Positions 26,796 to 34,260 of a stretch of DNA of 64,000 bases are shown one piece after another. The position numbers were made by a program, and so were the translations under genes. The first letter of the stretch is position 1. Each line of letters begins with the position of its first letter. The notes below the pieces were generated by a model. The model was not told where the DNA came from and ran no database searches. It was given only the letters and a program-made list of their open reading frames with translations. Source of the DNA: Dethiobacter sp. (GTDB taxonomy: Bacteria; Bacillota_D; Dethiobacteria; Dethiobacterales; Dethiobacteraceae); contig JAGXSQ010000118.1 in assembly GCA_018333395.1 (NCBI GenBank), positions 17,573 to 81,572 of the forward strand, read 5' to 3'.

Positions 26796-27647
26796 CTATA
26801 GTGCCGCCTCTGCCAGCCAAGAACGAATGAGGGTAATTTCTTCGCCGTACTGGTAATAGTCCTCCACCGGGGTCTCCAGAATCATGGGTAGCGAAAAAAG
26901 AAGGGGGTGAGTAATCAGGTTCAGCAGCCCCTCCTTTCCCAGATACCCGCTGCCGATGCGCGCATGGCGGTCCCGGTGGGAGTCAGGAGGAAATTTGGAA
27001 TCGTTCAGATGGAGCGCGTGGACCTTTGCGAGCCCCACAGTTTTTTCGAGGTCGTCGACTAACCGCGCCACTTCCTCCGGCCGTAAAAAATCATAGCCGG
27101 CACCGGTCAGGTGACAAGAGTCAAGACAGATACCCAGATTGGCGGGCTTGTCCAAGGCTTCTATAATCTCTGCCAGATCTTGCAGCGTGCCTATTTCTGA
27201 GCCCTGTCCGGCCATGGTTTCCAGCAGTAGGCGCGTCTGTCCGCCATGAGGCAAAAGCGCCTCTTCCAGACAGGCCACAATGCGCTTCAAGCCTGCCTCC
27301 CTGCCTGAACCGGCGTGTGACCCGGGGTGGACCACCAGGAATTCCGCCCCGGCATTATCCATCCGTTGCAGGTCAGCGGCCACAATCATCTTGGCGAAAG
27401 CGTACGGCCCATCTGCCGGGGCGGCCATGTTCACAGTGTACGGCAAGTGCCCGACAATCGGCGCGACATCAAAAGAAAGGCGTGCTTCTTTGCCTTGTTC
27501 AATTTCCTGGGCGGAAATATTCCGGGCCCTACCGCCACGCGGATTGCGCGTAAAAAACTGGAAAGCATTGGCGCCCAATTCTTTTGCCAGTCTTGTCGCG
27601 CGGGCATACCCGCCGGAAATAGGCAAATGACAGCCGAGCCGCAACAT
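26796..27647 (-). CDS. nfo: deoxyribonuclease IV (AP endonuclease, Nfo family)
   Basis: 283 aa TIM-barrel zinc endonuclease acting on abasic sites. Visible motifs: LGCHLPISGGYARA at the N terminus, NAFQFFTRNPRGGR, FLVVHPGSHAGSG, LLLETMAGQGSEIG, NLGICLDSCHLTGAGYDF, HLNDSKFPPDSHRDRHARIGSG, with the metal-binding His, Glu and Asp residues in place. Full length for the family. AAGGAGG precedes the ATG. Confidence 0.95.
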   Translation of the reverse strand: MLRLGCHLPISGGYARATRLAKELGANAFQFFTRNPRGGRARNISAQEIEQGKEARLSFDVAPIVGHLPYTVNMAAPADGPYAFAKMIVAADLQRMDNAGAEFLVVHPGSHAGSGREAGLKRIVACLEEALLPHGGQTRLLLETMAGQGSEIGTLQDLAEIIEALDKPANLGICLDSCHLTGAGYDFLRPEEVARLVDDLEKTVGLAKVHALHLNDSKFPPDSHRDRHARIGSGYLGKEGLLNLITHPLLFSLPMILETPVEDYYQYGEEITLIRSWLAEAAL

Positions 27648-27691
27648 ACTTTTCCTCCTTACCGTTCTATCTGTCTAGATCGTCATAACTT

Positions 27692-27895
27692 TTATGGTGT
27701 CCCGAGATTTTTCCGGGAAAGACGCTGCCACATCCGACCACCTACCCGGCCCACCTCCCGCGCGGTAAGGTCCTGCCAACCCCGCTCCCTGATTTTATCC
27801 CCCAACCCCAGTTCTTCAGCGATCTCCAGTTTCAGGCTTTCCAGTTCCAGTTCCCGGGCCGTCATTTTCTCCAGCTTCTTTTTATATTTGGGCAT
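27692..27895 (-). CDS. small acid-soluble spore protein, alpha/beta-like
   Basis: 67 aa. ESLKLEIAEELGLGDKI, then GWQDLTAREVGRVGGRMWQRL, matches the divergent clostridial alpha/beta SASP pattern (KxEIAxELG ... REVGRxGGxMxxR). These proteins coat spore DNA. AGGAGG precedes the ATG, and a sigma-G-like promoter lies 24-53 bases upstream, which supports forespore expression. Confidence 0.85.
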   Translation of the reverse strand: MPKYKKKLEKMTARELELESLKLEIAEELGLGDKIRERGWQDLTAREVGRVGGRMWQRLSRKNLGTP

Positions 27896-27918
27896 AACTT
27901 GCCTCCTGCTTTTTTCTC

Positions 27919-27948
27919 TAGTATGGGACAGCAGAACTGCAGGTATGC
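27919..27948 (-). promoter_or_regulatory. sigma-G-type promoter of SASP gene
   Basis: On the minus strand GCATA (27948-27944), an 18-base spacer and CATACTA (27925-27919) match the forespore sigma-G pattern (GYATR, CATnnTA). It sits directly upstream of the SASP gene. The remainder of 27949-28041 shows nothing recognisable. Confidence 0.65.
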
Positions 27949-28041
27949 AGATTTATGAGATGAGCAAAAGGTGCTTTTAGTCCAAGCGGCATGGTGGACG
28001 AGGCACTGAGTCTGACCAGCTTACAGCGGGCCATATTATTT

Positions 28042-28128
28042 TCAGCCACCTCCGCCGCGGCGGATAAGCAGGAGGCTAAAGCCTACGGCAAGCACAAGGT
28101 AAATAATGAGCATGGGCACAGCATCCAT
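28042..28128 (-). CDS. 28-aa single-pass membrane microprotein
   Basis: An ATG at 28128 with GGAGGG 7 bases upstream opens a 28-codon frame ending in TGA. It reads MDAVPMLIIYLVLAVGF then SLLLIRRGGGG: one hydrophobic helix followed by two arginines and four glycines, so the C terminus is probably cytoplasmic. The strong ribosome site and clean membrane segment argue for a real gene. No family is recognised; small membrane proteins of this size often modulate a larger membrane complex. Confidence 0.6.
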   Translation of the reverse strand: MDAVPMLIIYLVLAVGFSLLLIRRGGGG

Positions 28129-28194
28129 TTTCGTTCCCTCCTCGCCTCGTAGCTTATTGGCACCGTAGCCAGTCCATAAGAAAGCCCTAGTTCC

Positions 28195-28223
28195 TTTACG
28201 TCCTTGGCTGCTCCTGATATAAT
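28195..28223 (+). promoter_or_regulatory. sigma-A promoter of SOD gene
   Basis: TTTACG (28195-28200), a 17-base spacer and a consensus TATAAT (28218-28223) lie 32 bases before the SOD start, with AAGGAGG between. Confidence 0.7.
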
Positions 28224-28254
28224 AGGATTAAAATATACCCAAGGAGGAATTTAG

Positions 28255-28845
28255 ATGATGGAAATGCAGGCCAAAGAACTGAAAATGAAAGACATGGCGG
28301 GTTTTTCTGAGCGTCAACTAGCAGAACACCACGGCGTGCTTTATAAAGGATATGTGAACAAACTTAATGAAATCCGTAAACTCCTGCAAACTGTAGACTA
28401 CAGCAAAGCCAACCAGACATATAGTGACCTGCGTGCTTTGAGAATTGAAGAAACATTTGCGCTAAACGGCATTAAGCTGCACGAGGCTTATTTTGACAAC
28501 ATGGGAGGGAAAGGCGGCAAAGCTGATGGACAGGCCCGCTCCCTCTTGGAGCGCGATTTTGGTTCCTACGAAAAATGGGAAGCCGATTTCAAAGCTACGG
28601 GGCTCGCGGTTCGCGGTTGGGTGGTGTTGGCTTTTGACCTAGAAGACAGCAGGCTGTACAACTTTGGTAGCGACTCCCACAACTTCGGACCCATCTGGAA
28701 CGCCGTGCCTATTCTAGTAATGGATACCTATGAACACGCCTATATGATTGATTATGGTGTCAAGCGGGCGCCATACATTGACGCTTTCATGAACATTATC
28801 GACTGGGGCGTGGTCAACGAGCGCCTACGCCGCCTAGTGAAATAA
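28255..28845 (+). CDS. Fe/Mn-type superoxide dismutase, divergent
   Basis: 196 aa. The four metal ligands can be placed: H25 (8 residues before Y33 in HHGVLYKGYV), H76 in KLHEAYF, D157 and H161 in MDTYEHAYMIDYG. The last block, then YIDAFMNIIDWGVVNERL, is the family's C-terminal signature. The active-site glutamine of classical Mn/Fe enzymes appears to be replaced by histidine (H142 in SDSHNFG), and W is replaced by T in the usual DVWEHAY motif. It would dismutate superoxide in the cytoplasm of an anaerobe. Its 3' end overlaps the convergent DUF1786 gene by 32 bases. Confidence 0.87.
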   Translation: MMEMQAKELKMKDMAGFSERQLAEHHGVLYKGYVNKLNEIRKLLQTVDYSKANQTYSDLRALRIEETFALNGIKLHEAYFDNMGGKGGKADGQARSLLERDFGSYEKWEADFKATGLAVRGWVVLAFDLEDSRLYNFGSDSHNFGPIWNAVPILVMDTYEHAYMIDYGVKRAPYIDAFMNIIDWGVVNERLRRLVK

Positions 28846-29860
28846 GCTCTTTCTTGGCTGCGGCCACCAGTCCAAAACACCCCATCAGCATCATGTTGCC
28901 TTGGGGAGCGGCAAAATAAAAATCTTTACCGGCCAGGAGGTTTCTTCTGGGCCCAGTCACCGCCACCAAGGCGGGTAAAACCCGCCCTGGTGGCGCAATG
29001 CTTCCATGCCCTCCATCTGCGAGCACTTCGCTGTTAGTTAGTGTTCCGGTCAGCAGGCGGTCAAGGTAGCGGATAATTTTCTCCGCCGTCATGCTCCCTG
29101 TGTGATGCTCCAAAAGTCCCTCCACCCTCTCTTTGCGAATAATGGCTATAAAAGTGTGCTGGTTGCCAATGTTGGCAATAGCTACGGCATGGTGGGACGC
29201 TGCTTCCCTTACCCGCTCATCGGTCATGGCGCCAAGCAGAGCAGCACTGCAGGTATCCATCAGGAGCGCACCAGGCAAAGTCTGTTGCGCCGCTTTCATA
29301 CGCGTAAAATAACTGGGAGCGGAACGGAAAAACAAGTCTGAAAGGCTTCCCCCGTCCGCCATAAATTTACCCCAGTAGCGAAAGCGAAAAGCGCGGTTTG
29401 ACTCTTGCGGGGCATAACCGTGGTCCTGGACAGCAACAGCAAAGTCTGTAGGCAGTTCCTCGCCAGCTTCAGAGAGCAGTCTTTTCAACATAGCAACATC
29501 AATGTCGCCCAGCCGGACAGGAACGGCCCCGGGCGGTTCTTCCCCGTCAATCATGATACCGAGCTTAGCGACTCGCGCTAAGTCGTCATGGATAGTAAGG
29601 GCAGCTTGCGGTGTGGCTACTACCGGCAATCCGGCAGCCAGATGCTTCTTAATTGCTCTGGTGGACGCCCCGCCACCCATTATCTCGCCGTGCAGAAAGA
29701 GCGGTCTGCCAGCAGCTGTTGCTTTGCTGATTTTGGCGGCCACAAGTTGTGTTGGTGACGGCAGTACCATCTGGAGACAGTTTTCTAGGTTTTTCGCCGG
29801 GTCATAAAGCAAAATATCCTGCGTGCCGCCGCCGATGTCGAGGGCCAAGATTTTTTTCAT
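28814..29860 (-). CDS. DUF1786 protein with ASKHA-like phosphate motif
   Basis: 348 aa. The N terminus ILALDIGGGTQDILLYD is the phosphate-1 loop of the sugar kinase/Hsp70/actin fold. Further glycine-rich segments are GEIMGGGASTRAIKKHL, AIANIGNQHTFIAII and LMGCFGLVAAAK. This matches DUF1786, often misannotated as a pyruvate formate-lyase activator. It starts one base inside the psuG stop (TAATG), so the two are coupled. Inference: an ATP-dependent enzyme acting with PsuG, for example on the nucleoside or sugar phosphate. Confidence 0.82.
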   Translation of the reverse strand: MKKILALDIGGGTQDILLYDPAKNLENCLQMVLPSPTQLVAAKISKATAAGRPLFLHGEIMGGGASTRAIKKHLAAGLPVVATPQAALTIHDDLARVAKLGIMIDGEEPPGAVPVRLGDIDVAMLKRLLSEAGEELPTDFAVAVQDHGYAPQESNRAFRFRYWGKFMADGGSLSDLFFRSAPSYFTRMKAAQQTLPGALLMDTCSAALLGAMTDERVREAASHHAVAIANIGNQHTFIAIIRKERVEGLLEHHTGSMTAEKIIRYLDRLLTGTLTNSEVLADGGHGSIAPPGRVLPALVAVTGPRRNLLAGKDFYFAAPQGNMMLMGCFGLVAAAKKELISLGGVGAR

Positions 29861-30780
29861 TACACTTGGTCTCCTTTTTCTATGACTGCCCGGGCGATAG
29901 CTGCTCCTAACCCGGCATTTTCACGCAGCAAGGCTAGATTAGCCCGCAAGGTGCGTCCATCAGATAAGACGGACAGCCGGTCCAGCATCCAAGGTGTAAC
30001 ATCCGAGCCGGTTTTTTTTATTTTATAGAGCTCTGTTTCAGCTTGCCTGATAAGAGCCATCAGCTCGTCCCAAGGGATTTCCGCTTCCTCGGGGACGGGA
30101 TTGCAGACTAGTACCGCACCGGGAAGCCCTAGGCGGTCGCGAGCCAGGGTCATTTCCGCTACTTGGCTGGGTGATTCCAGTAAATACGCTAGCGTGAACG
30201 GAGAACGGCGGGAATAAAAGGCTGGCAAGCAGTCTGTACGGTAGCCAATCACAGTTACGCCAGCTGTTTCCAAGTATTCCAGAGTCAGCCCAAGATCTAG
30301 AATAGCTTTAGGGCCTGAGGATACTACCGTAACAGGAACGTTACCTAGTACGGCCAAGTCGTTTGAAACATCGAATGACAGAGCGGCACCGCGATGTACT
30401 CCGCCAATGCCGCCTGTAGCCAGAACTCCGATTCCAAAACGTCTGGCCAAGTATGCGGTAGCGCCAGCCGTAGTACCGCCATCTCGCCCTGCTGACACGG
30501 CGTAAGGCAGTTCCCGCAACCCAATCTTCAGTGGCGACGCACAGCGGGAAAGCTGCTCCAGCTCCTGCTCCGCAAGACCGACAGTCACTTTCCCCGCGAC
30601 CACGCCTACTGTGCAGGGAACAGCCCAAGCAGAGCGGACAGCCGCCTCCATTTCTAGGACCGTCTCCAGATTATGGGGCCGGGGGAGACCATGCGTAAGC
30701 AAAGCCGTCTCTAGGGCAACAATAGGTCTTTTTTCTTTCAAGGCTGCCAGCACATGGCTCCCGATAGTATACGGCTTCAT
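29860..30780 (-). CDS. psuG: pseudouridine-5'-phosphate glycosidase
   Basis: 306 aa. PIVALETALLTHGLPRPHN, VGVVAGKVTVGL, ATGGIGGVHRGA and VVSSGPKAILDLGLTLEYLET, followed by GYRTDCLPAFYSRRSPF, are PsuG signatures (catalytic lysine in AGK). The enzyme splits pseudouridine phosphate to uracil and ribose-5-phosphate. It starts 8 bases after the desulforedoxin stop and overlaps DUF1786 by one base. No PfkB-type pseudouridine kinase is adjacent. Confidence 0.93.
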   Translation of the reverse strand: MKPYTIGSHVLAALKEKRPIVALETALLTHGLPRPHNLETVLEMEAAVRSAWAVPCTVGVVAGKVTVGLAEQELEQLSRCASPLKIGLRELPYAVSAGRDGGTTAGATAYLARRFGIGVLATGGIGGVHRGAALSFDVSNDLAVLGNVPVTVVSSGPKAILDLGLTLEYLETAGVTVIGYRTDCLPAFYSRRSPFTLAYLLESPSQVAEMTLARDRLGLPGAVLVCNPVPEEAEIPWDELMALIRQAETELYKIKKTGSDVTPWMLDRLSVLSDGRTLRANLALLRENAGLGAAIARAVIEKGDQV

Positions 30781-30788
30781 TTAACTAC

Positions 30789-30914
30789 CTATTCTTCCTC
30801 TACCTTGCGCATCGCTTCGCCACAACAGACGAGAGTACCGGCTCCGCTATCGGTAACCTTTACCTTATTGCCACAGATGTCGCATAGATAGCTTTCTCCC
30901 ACTTTGGTAGCCAT
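30789..30914 (-). CDS. desulforedoxin-like rubredoxin-fold protein
   Basis: 41 aa from the ATG at 30914, with GAGGTGA upstream. It reads MATKVGESYLCDICGNKVKV, then TDSGAGTLVCCGEAMRKVEE and a final E. The CxxC and adjacent CC cysteines with CCGxxM are those of desulforedoxin, also found as the N-terminal domain of desulfoferrodoxin. It holds one Fe(Cys)4 centre. A TATAAT -10 lies on the minus strand at 30961-30956. It leads a likely operon with psuG and DUF1786, divergent from rubredoxin. Confidence 0.9.
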   Translation of the reverse strand: MATKVGESYLCDICGNKVKVTDSGAGTLVCCGEAMRKVEEE

Positions 30915-31071
30915 TTAATTTCACCTCTCATAATTACTTTCAGGCATTTAAGTAAATTATATCTTAAGCGAGCGCAAAAAAAAAGGTTTACAATAATTCC
31001 ATTTTTCAGGCAGGAAAAATGCAGCAACAAAAGAAAATAATTAGTAGTAACACTTCAAGGGAGGTTTTAAG

Positions 31072-31230
31072 ATGGAAAAATGGGTATGCACAGTTTGCGG
31101 ATATGTTTACAACCCTGCGGAGGGAGACCCTGACAACGGTGTCGACCCCGGTACAGCCTTTGAGGATCTGCCTGGGGAATGGGTCTGCCCCGACTGTGGC
31201 GCAGACAAGGACATGTTTGAGAAGGAGTAA
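31072..31230 (+). CDS. rubredoxin
   Basis: 52 aa, preceded by [25 protein letters not shown] and [16 protein letters not shown] contain the two CxxCG loops that bind a single iron, and the length is standard. It probably donates electrons to peroxide- or superoxide-reducing enzymes. The divergent desulforedoxin and nearby SOD suggest an oxidative-stress neighbourhood. Confidence 0.97.
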   Translation: MEKWVCTVCGYVYNPAEGDPDNGVDPGTAFEDLPGEWVCPDCGADKDMFEKE

Positions 31231-31237
31231 TTGAAGT

Positions 31238-31268
31238 TAGCGGCTATTCGTGCAGTCGAAAGCCGCTA
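31238..31268 (+). terminator. hairpin after rubredoxin gene
   Basis: TAGCGGCT (31238-31245) and AGCCGCTA (31261-31268) form an 8-bp stem with a 15-base loop, 7 bases after the rubredoxin stop. No T-run follows; the MITE target duplication begins at its 3' edge. Confidence 0.5.
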
Positions 31269-31276
31269 GCTTATTG

Positions 31277-31439
31277 GGCTCTTACTCAAAGGCAAAGATA
31301 GATTCTGTTAATTTAGTGATTAAATATCTTGAAATGCCTGATATGACTTTATCCTGTTTCTGAAACCTTCATTCTGGTAGTAGGGGCGGGTTTCAAACCC
31401 GCCCCTACTACGCATCATCCTCCTATTTGAGTAAGAGCC
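31277..31439. mobile_element. 163-bp MITE with 14-bp TIRs and 8-bp target duplication
   Basis: The ends are perfect inverted repeats, GGCTCTTACTCAAA (31277-31290) and TTTGAGTAAGAGCC (31426-31439). They are bounded outside by identical 8-bp direct repeats GCTTATTG (31269-31276 and 31440-31447). There is no open frame inside, so it is non-autonomous. Ends starting GGCTCTT and 8-bp duplications are typical of ISL3-family elements; that affiliation is inference. The element sits immediately downstream of the phoR stop codon, which lies in the right-hand duplication, so the gene was spared. Confidence 0.85.
31377..31411. repeat. 35-bp near-perfect palindrome inside the MITE
   Basis: A 17-bp arm beginning GTAGTAGGGGCGGG is followed by a single C and its exact complement. 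It could fold into a cruciform or act as a bidirectional terminator. Similar GTAGGGGC/GCCCCTAC-type palindromes occur at 3697 and, more loosely, 36836. Confidence 0.85.
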
Positions 31440-31441
31440 GC

Positions 31442-32818
31442 TTATTGTGTACCCGGAGTATATACGGGTACATAAAGGCTGACCGTTGTCCCCTGGCCTT
31501 CCCTGCTTTCAAGTTTCAGCTGTCCGTGATGTGTCTCCACGATATGCTTGACGATAGAGAGTCCCAGCCCGGTTCCGCCAAGGCGCCTAGAACGTGCCCT
31601 GTCTACCCGGTAAAAACGCTCAAAAATCCGGGTTTGCTCATCACTGGGGATCCCAATGCCAGTATCGGCAACAAAAATACGGATCGAGTTAGCTTCCCCG
31701 GCAGCGCCAAGCGTAATTTCACCGCCCGCTGGCGTGTATTTCAGCGAGTTGTCGAGAAGATTGAACAACGCCTGACCGAGCAACCCGCGGTCACCGTTGG
31801 CAGGGGGCAGGTCAGAGGCCAAGTCTTGTTTCAGCTTGTGGGCACCAAACCGCGCTGTCAGGCTCTCCAGCACTTCGGCAATAAGCGCGGCTACATCTAC
31901 AGGAGCAAACTGAATATCAGACCGGCCGCTTTCAATCTGCGAAAGCATCAATACATCTTCGATCAGGTTGTTTAGCCGCTCAGACTCGCGATGGATAATC
32001 TTCAAAAAACGGATGGCCACTTCGGGATCCTGGTATGCTCCATCGAGCAGTGTTTCCGCATATCCTCTGATGGCTGTTAGTGGCGTGCGCATCTCGTGGG
32101 AAACGTTGGCTGCAAAATCGGCGCGAATTTCCTCCAGTCGCCGCAGTCTGGTGACATCATGAAAGACAGCAAGCACACCAGCCCTGCCCGACACCCCTGC
32201 TTTTAAAGGTACAATGCTGGCGCTGAGCACTTTTTTTTCCGGCAGGACTGTCTTTAGCTCATGTTCCTGGACCTTTTTCTCTTGGCGGGCGCTTTTAATC
32301 TTCTCGTGCAATTCGGCATTGCGCACCAACTCCAGGTCGCTGCGTCCTGTCCAGCTTATTTTGCTCAGGCCGAGCATCGTTTTAGCAGCTGGGTTGGCCA
32401 GCACGGCCTTCCCTTCTTCGTCAAAAACAATTACCCCTTCAACCATTGTGGACAGGATAGTCTCCAGACGATCTCTGTTGGCAGAAATTTCTCTTAGTTG
32501 CTCCTGTCGTGATGTGGCCATGCGGTTAACAGCCTTGCCTACCTCCGTCACTTCATCCCGTCCGTCTAGATAAACGCGTTTATCTAATTCTCCCGCAGAG
32601 ATACGATCTGCCACATCAACAACCCGCCCCAACCGTTCAGTCAGGCTCCTGGCAATTTTTAAAATTACAGCTATGGAAAAGCCGAGCGCCGCAAGAGCTG
32701 CCACCGAGAATAGCCAAGCTTTTTCCGCGAAAATGACTAGTGCGGCGCTAAATAATAAAAGGTGGACAAAATACAGAGCCCCAAAGACGCTTAAAAGTTT
32801 AAAGCGAAGGCTTTTCAC
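31442..32818 (-). CDS. phoR: phosphate-sensing histidine kinase PhoR
   Basis: 458 aa. Two membrane helices (about residues 7-31 and 35-55) are separated by a very short loop, so there is no extracytoplasmic sensor. A HAMP segment, a PAS domain (ILSTMVEGVIVFDEEGKAVLAN) and the kinase core follow: FAANVSHEMRTPLTAIRGYAE (H box), LFNLLDNSLKYTPAGG (N), VADTGIGIP (G1) and GGTGLGLSIVKHIVE (G2). It overlaps phoB by 4 bases and ends the phosphate cluster. Confidence 0.92.
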   Translation of the reverse strand: MKSLRFKLLSVFGALYFVHLLLFSAALVIFAEKAWLFSVAALAALGFSIAVILKIARSLTERLGRVVDVADRISAGELDKRVYLDGRDEVTEVGKAVNRMATSRQEQLREISANRDRLETILSTMVEGVIVFDEEGKAVLANPAAKTMLGLSKISWTGRSDLELVRNAELHEKIKSARQEKKVQEHELKTVLPEKKVLSASIVPLKAGVSGRAGVLAVFHDVTRLRRLEEIRADFAANVSHEMRTPLTAIRGYAETLLDGAYQDPEVAIRFLKIIHRESERLNNLIEDVLMLSQIESGRSDIQFAPVDVAALIAEVLESLTARFGAHKLKQDLASDLPPANGDRGLLGQALFNLLDNSLKYTPAGGEITLGAAGEANSIRIFVADTGIGIPSDEQTRIFERFYRVDRARSRRLGGTGLGLSIVKHIVETHHGQLKLESREGQGTTVSLYVPVYTPGTQ

Positions 32819-33525
32819 CGTTCCTGCCCCCTGAATTTATAGCCCACCCCACGCACAGTCAGCAACAGTTCGGGATTATTGGCGTCGTCTTCAATTTTTT
32901 GCCGCAGATAGCGGATATGGACGTCAACGGTTCGCGTATCTGCCGGGTAATCATAGCCCCAAACTCTGTTTAGAATTTCTTCCCGGCGAAAGACCCTGCC
33001 TGGGTAAGTAGCCAGCAGGAAAAGGAACTCAAATTCTTTAGGCGAGAGATCTATTGTCTGGCTGTTTTTCTTTGCCAGGTACTTTTCCGCATCAAGGTAG
33101 AGTCCACCTTGTTGGACGACGTTCTCTTTCGCTTCCGTTTTTTGCGGGACCTGTGGCTGCCTAGCACGTAAATGAGCTTTGATACGCGCCAGCAGTTCAC
33201 GCATGGAAAATGGTTTGGTCATATAGTCATTGGCACCCAACTCCAAGCCTAAGACCTTGTCCACCTCTTCGCCGCGGGCGGTCAGCATGATAACCGGCAA
33301 ACCCATCGTTTTGGGGTCGCCACGCAGGAGGCGACACACTTCCAGCCCATCGACTTCCGGCAACATCCAGTCTAGGACGAGCAAATCCGGCGGATGGCGT
33401 GCTGCTTTCTCTAAAGCTTCCCGTCCGTCCGTGGCTGTTTCCACCTGAAAGCCTTCTTTTTGCAGATTGTAAGCGATTAGCTCAAGAATTGTTTCTTCGT
33501 CATCAACGACCAAGACTCGCGGCAA
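32815..33525 (-). CDS. phoB: phosphate regulon response regulator PhoB/PhoP
   Basis: About 236 aa, OmpR family. Receiver: VLVVDDEETI, LLVLDWMLPEVDG (phospho-Asp), LTARGEE and YMTKPFSMREL. The winged helix includes LSPKEFEFLFLLATYPGRVFRR and DTRTVDVHIRYLRQKI. A GTG at 33534 has no spaced ribosome site; the TTG at 33525 (MPRVLVVDDEE) has GAGGTG 6 bases upstream and is preferred. It is expected to bind the Pho box upstream of pstS. Confidence 0.93.
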   Translation of the reverse strand: MPRVLVVDDEETILELIAYNLQKEGFQVETATDGREALEKAARHPPDLLVLDWMLPEVDGLEVCRLLRGDPKTMGLPVIMLTARGEEVDKVLGLELGANDYMTKPFSMRELLARIKAHLRARQPQVPQKTEAKENVVQQGGLYLDAEKYLAKKNSQTIDLSPKEFEFLFLLATYPGRVFRREEILNRVWGYDYPADTRTVDVHIRYLRQKIEDDANNPELLLTVRGVGYKFRGQER

Positions 33526-33583
33526 TCCAGGCACCTCACTTTTTTGCTCGCTACGGCTCGGAAAGAGTACGCCAAGACAGTGG

Positions 33584-34240
33584 TCAGTCGTTAAGATAAA
33601 TACGCCGGCCAGTAACTAGGTAAATAACACGCTCACTGATGTTGGTGGCGTGGTCCGCGATTCTTTCCAGAGAGCGGCTCACAAACAGCAGATAGGTAGC
33701 CTGGTTAATGGTGCGGGGGTTTTCCATCATCAAAACAAGCAGTTCCCGGAAAACCTGCTTATGCAGGCTGTCTACCTCATCGTCAGCCTCACCCACACTG
33801 GCCGCCAGTTCTTGATCCTCTGCGACATAGGCGTCAAGCGCATTTTTGACCATCTTCTGCACCAGCAGCGCCATGCGCGGCAAATCTATCAAAGGCTTAA
33901 TTAGCGGCTCGTTACCGATTCGCTTGGTAACCTTGGCAATGTCTACCGAATAATCGCCCATCCGCTCTAGGTCGGTGATAATTTTGAAGGCGGCGCTAAT
34001 TTTTCGCAAATCCTTGGCCATAGGCTGTTGTGTGGCGATAAGACGCATGCAGGTTTCCTCAACTTGCAGCTCCATGCGGTCAATGGCTTCCTCTACCTCA
34101 AAGACCTTTTCAGCTAAGTCGAGGTCCTGTTGAGCCAGGGACTCCACAGAGCGGGCGATGTTTTCCTCCACCAGCCCCCCCATCTTTAAAATTTCCTGCT
34201 GAAGCGCGTCCAACGCTCTTTGAAATTCGCTACGCTGCAT
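33584..34240 (-). CDS. phoU: phosphate transport system regulator PhoU
   Basis: 218 aa, all helical, with two PhoU repeats: LQQEILKMGGLVEENIARSVESL, ATQQPMAKDLRKISAAFKIITDLERMGDYSVDIAK, and later FVSRSLERIADHATNISERVIYLVTG. The E/DxxxD clusters bind metal. PhoU links the Pst transporter to PhoR and dampens signalling at high phosphate. AGGAGG lies upstream. Confidence 0.96.
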   Translation of the reverse strand: MQRSEFQRALDALQQEILKMGGLVEENIARSVESLAQQDLDLAEKVFEVEEAIDRMELQVEETCMRLIATQQPMAKDLRKISAAFKIITDLERMGDYSVDIAKVTKRIGNEPLIKPLIDLPRMALLVQKMVKNALDAYVAEDQELAASVGEADDEVDSLHKQVFRELLVLMMENPRTINQATYLLFVSRSLERIADHATNISERVIYLVTGRRIYLND

Positions 34241-34260
34241 TTTATGACGCCTCCTTAATT

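Noticed and set aside
28814..28845. Frameshift or mis-called end at the SOD/DUF1786 overlap
   Set aside because: Both proteins keep natural C termini for their families; a 32-base tail-to-tail overlap is tolerable and needs no sequence error.
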